From Gammaproteobacteria bacterium (lineage in GTDB: Bacteria > Pseudomonadota > Gammaproteobacteria > Steroidobacterales > Steroidobacteraceae), in assembly GCA_020846815.1 (NCBI GenBank), contig JADLDF010000266.1, positions 1-6,224 on the forward strand: a DNA stretch of 6,224 nucleotides, given 5' to 3'. The notes beneath the pieces are model-generated. The model did no database searches, was not told the origin of the DNA, and saw nothing but the letters and a program-made list of their open reading frames with translations. The position numbers and the translations under genes were made by a program. Below are positions 5,253 through 6,224 of the stretch, piece after piece. How positions within the stretch are numbered: the stretch's first letter is position 1; every line of letters begins with the position of its first letter.

Positions 5253-6224
5253 ATGTCGAAGTCTTTCGTTCCGGCGCGCCTGCTGTCGCTCGCGTCGCTG
5301 GGTGTCGTGGCCGGTGCGGCCTGGGCCGCACCGCCGCCCGACGAACACGAGCTGCGCGAGATCGTCGTCACCGCGTCGCGCATGCTCGAGCCGCTGGTGA
5401 TCGCGGTCGATGCCAAGACGCCACGCCAGCCCGTACCGGCGCACGACGGCGCCGACTATCTCAAGACCGTCCCGGGTTTCGCCGTGATCCGCAAGGGCGG
5501 CACGGATGGCGATCCGGTGTTCCGCGGCATGGCCGCCTCGCGCATCAACGTGCAGATCGACGGCGAGCAGGTGCTCGGCGGCTGCGGCATGCGCATGGAC
5601 CCGCCGACCGCCTACGTCTTCCCGGAGGCTTACGACCGCATCGTCGTCGTCAAGGGGCCGCAGACGGTGCTGCGCGGCGCAGGAAACTCCGCGGCCGCGG
5701 TGTCGTTCGAGCGCGATGCCCCCCGCTACGAGGCCGCGGCCTTCACCGCCCACGGCAGCGTGCTGGCCGGCAGCTTCGGTCGCAACGACCTCGTGGCCGA
5801 TCTCGAGCTCGGCTCGCCGCGCGTCTACGCCCGGCTCTCCGGCACGCGCGCACGAGCGCAGGACTATGCGGACGGCGGCGGCCGGGACGTGCACGCCGAC
5901 TACCTGCGCTGGAGCACGAACGCGCTGCTCGGCTGGACACCCGACGAGCAGACGCGCATGGAGCTCAGCGGCGCGCTCAGCGACGGCGAGGCCGCTTACG
6001 CCGATCGCGCGATGGACGGCGTGAAGTTCGCGCGCGACAACCTCGGGCTGCGCTTCGAGCGGCGCGAGCTGTCGGCACGTGTGCGGCGCCTCGAGGCGCG
6101 CGCGTTCTACAACTACGTCGATCACGTCATGGACAACTACAGCCTGCGCGACTTCGTGCCCACGACCATGATGCCGGGCCGCGCGGCCTCGAACCCCGAT
6201 CGCCGCACCACGGGTGCCAAGGCC
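5253..6224 (+). CDS. oprC: TonB-dependent copper receptor (OprC/NosA family), N-terminal 324 residues; 3' end outside window
   Basis: This is an outer-membrane beta-barrel that imports copper with energy from TonB-ExbB-ExbD. The frame is open from the ATG at 5253 to the window edge; GGGGAG precedes the ATG by 7 bases. A signal peptide is clear (hydrophobic LLSLASLGVVAGAAWA, probable cleavage after AWA near residue 25). A TonB-box-like EIVVTASR follows at 36-43. The plug domain runs from about 55 to 160: DYLKTVPGFAVIRKGGTDGD, PVFRGM, then LGGCGMRMDPPTAYVFPEAY and DRIVVVKGPQTVLRG. Barrel strands follow. C111/M115 (CxxxM) and H291/M293 (HxM) correspond to the copper ligands I recall for Pseudomonas aeruginosa OprC (Cys143, Met147, His323, Met325), with the same spacing. 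The full family length is about 650-720 residues, so about half is seen. Linkage to the DUF2946 gene supports the copper assignment. Copper specificity is inferred from these motifs. Confidence 0.92.
   Translation, partial: MSKSFVPARLLSLASLGVVAGAAWAAPPPDEHELREIVVTASRMLEPLVIAVDAKTPRQPVPAHDGADYLKTVPGFAVIRKGGTDGDPVFRGMAASRINVQIDGEQVLGGCGMRMDPPTAYVFPEAYDRIVVVKGPQTVLRGAGNSAAAVSFERDAPRYEAAAFTAHGSVLAGSFGRNDLVADLELGSPRVYARLSGTRARAQDYADGGGRDVHADYLRWSTNALLGWTPDEQTRMELSGALSDGEAAYADRAMDGVKFARDNLGLRFERRELSARVRRLEARAFYNYVDHVMDNYSLRDFVPTTMMPGRAASNPDRRTTGAKA

Noticed and set aside
4568..5416. Minus-strand open frame of 282 codons in the divergent region and DUF2946 gene
   Set aside because: No domain is seen, it is antisense to DUF2946 and the receptor signal peptide, and its composition is that of a shadow frame.
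4827..6125. Minus-strand open frame of 432 codons
   Set aside because: It lies opposite the DUF2946 and copper receptor genes, whose signal peptide, TonB box and copper ligands are clear; the antisense translation has no recognisable domain.

Overview
The window is very GC-rich DNA with strong G/C bias at third codon positions, which is why it carries long spurious antisense ORFs. The gene content suggests a high-GC proteobacterium, most likely a gammaproteobacterium: a ComM/YifB helicase, a membrane-anchored cytochrome c5 whose start resembles gammaproteobacterial versions, a REC-GGDEF-EAL protein, and a DUF2946 plus copper-type TonB-dependent receptor pair. This placement is inference; there is no rRNA or other marker gene.

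Layout. (1) 1-675 (+) is the C-terminal part of comM, cut by the left edge. It ends at a strong hairpin (745-777) that separates it from minus-strand genes. (2) 785-1761 (-) is a damaged stretch. One continuous ORF (1036-1761) joins two non-contiguous pieces of a luciferase-like flavin oxidoreductase (LLM family) to the middle of a PemK/MazF-type toxin. Its stop codon overlaps a start-less DUF2853-like remnant (785-1039). (3) 1876-2406 (-) is a membrane-anchored c5-type cytochrome with a recognisable -10 box upstream. (4) 2626-4455 (-) is a 609-residue REC-GGDEF-EAL protein with intact GGDEF and EAL motifs. Two abutting inverted repeats lie in its upstream leader. (5) 4736-6224 (+) is a divergently oriented copper-uptake pair: a small DUF2946 protein, then a TonB-dependent copper receptor of the OprC/NosA family that runs off the right edge.

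Functional reading. Only the last two genes form a clear unit: DUF2946 proteins are commonly found next to copper TonB receptors, and this receptor keeps the CxxxM and HxM copper ligands. The cytochrome (electron transfer), the c-di-GMP enzyme (second-messenger turnover) and ComM (branch migration in natural transformation) look like independent housekeeping or regulatory genes. No stretch over 300 bases lacks a gene. The larger gaps are 2407-2625 (cytochrome promoter plus a hairpin), 4456-4735 (divergent promoter region with inverted repeats) and 5138-5252 (leader of the receptor with a repeat and a stem-loop). I see no tRNA, rRNA, CRISPR array or insertion sequence.

The most unusual item is the LLM/PemK/DUF2853 mosaic. 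I read it as gene decay or an assembly artefact rather than a new system, but its joins stay in frame and deserve checking.
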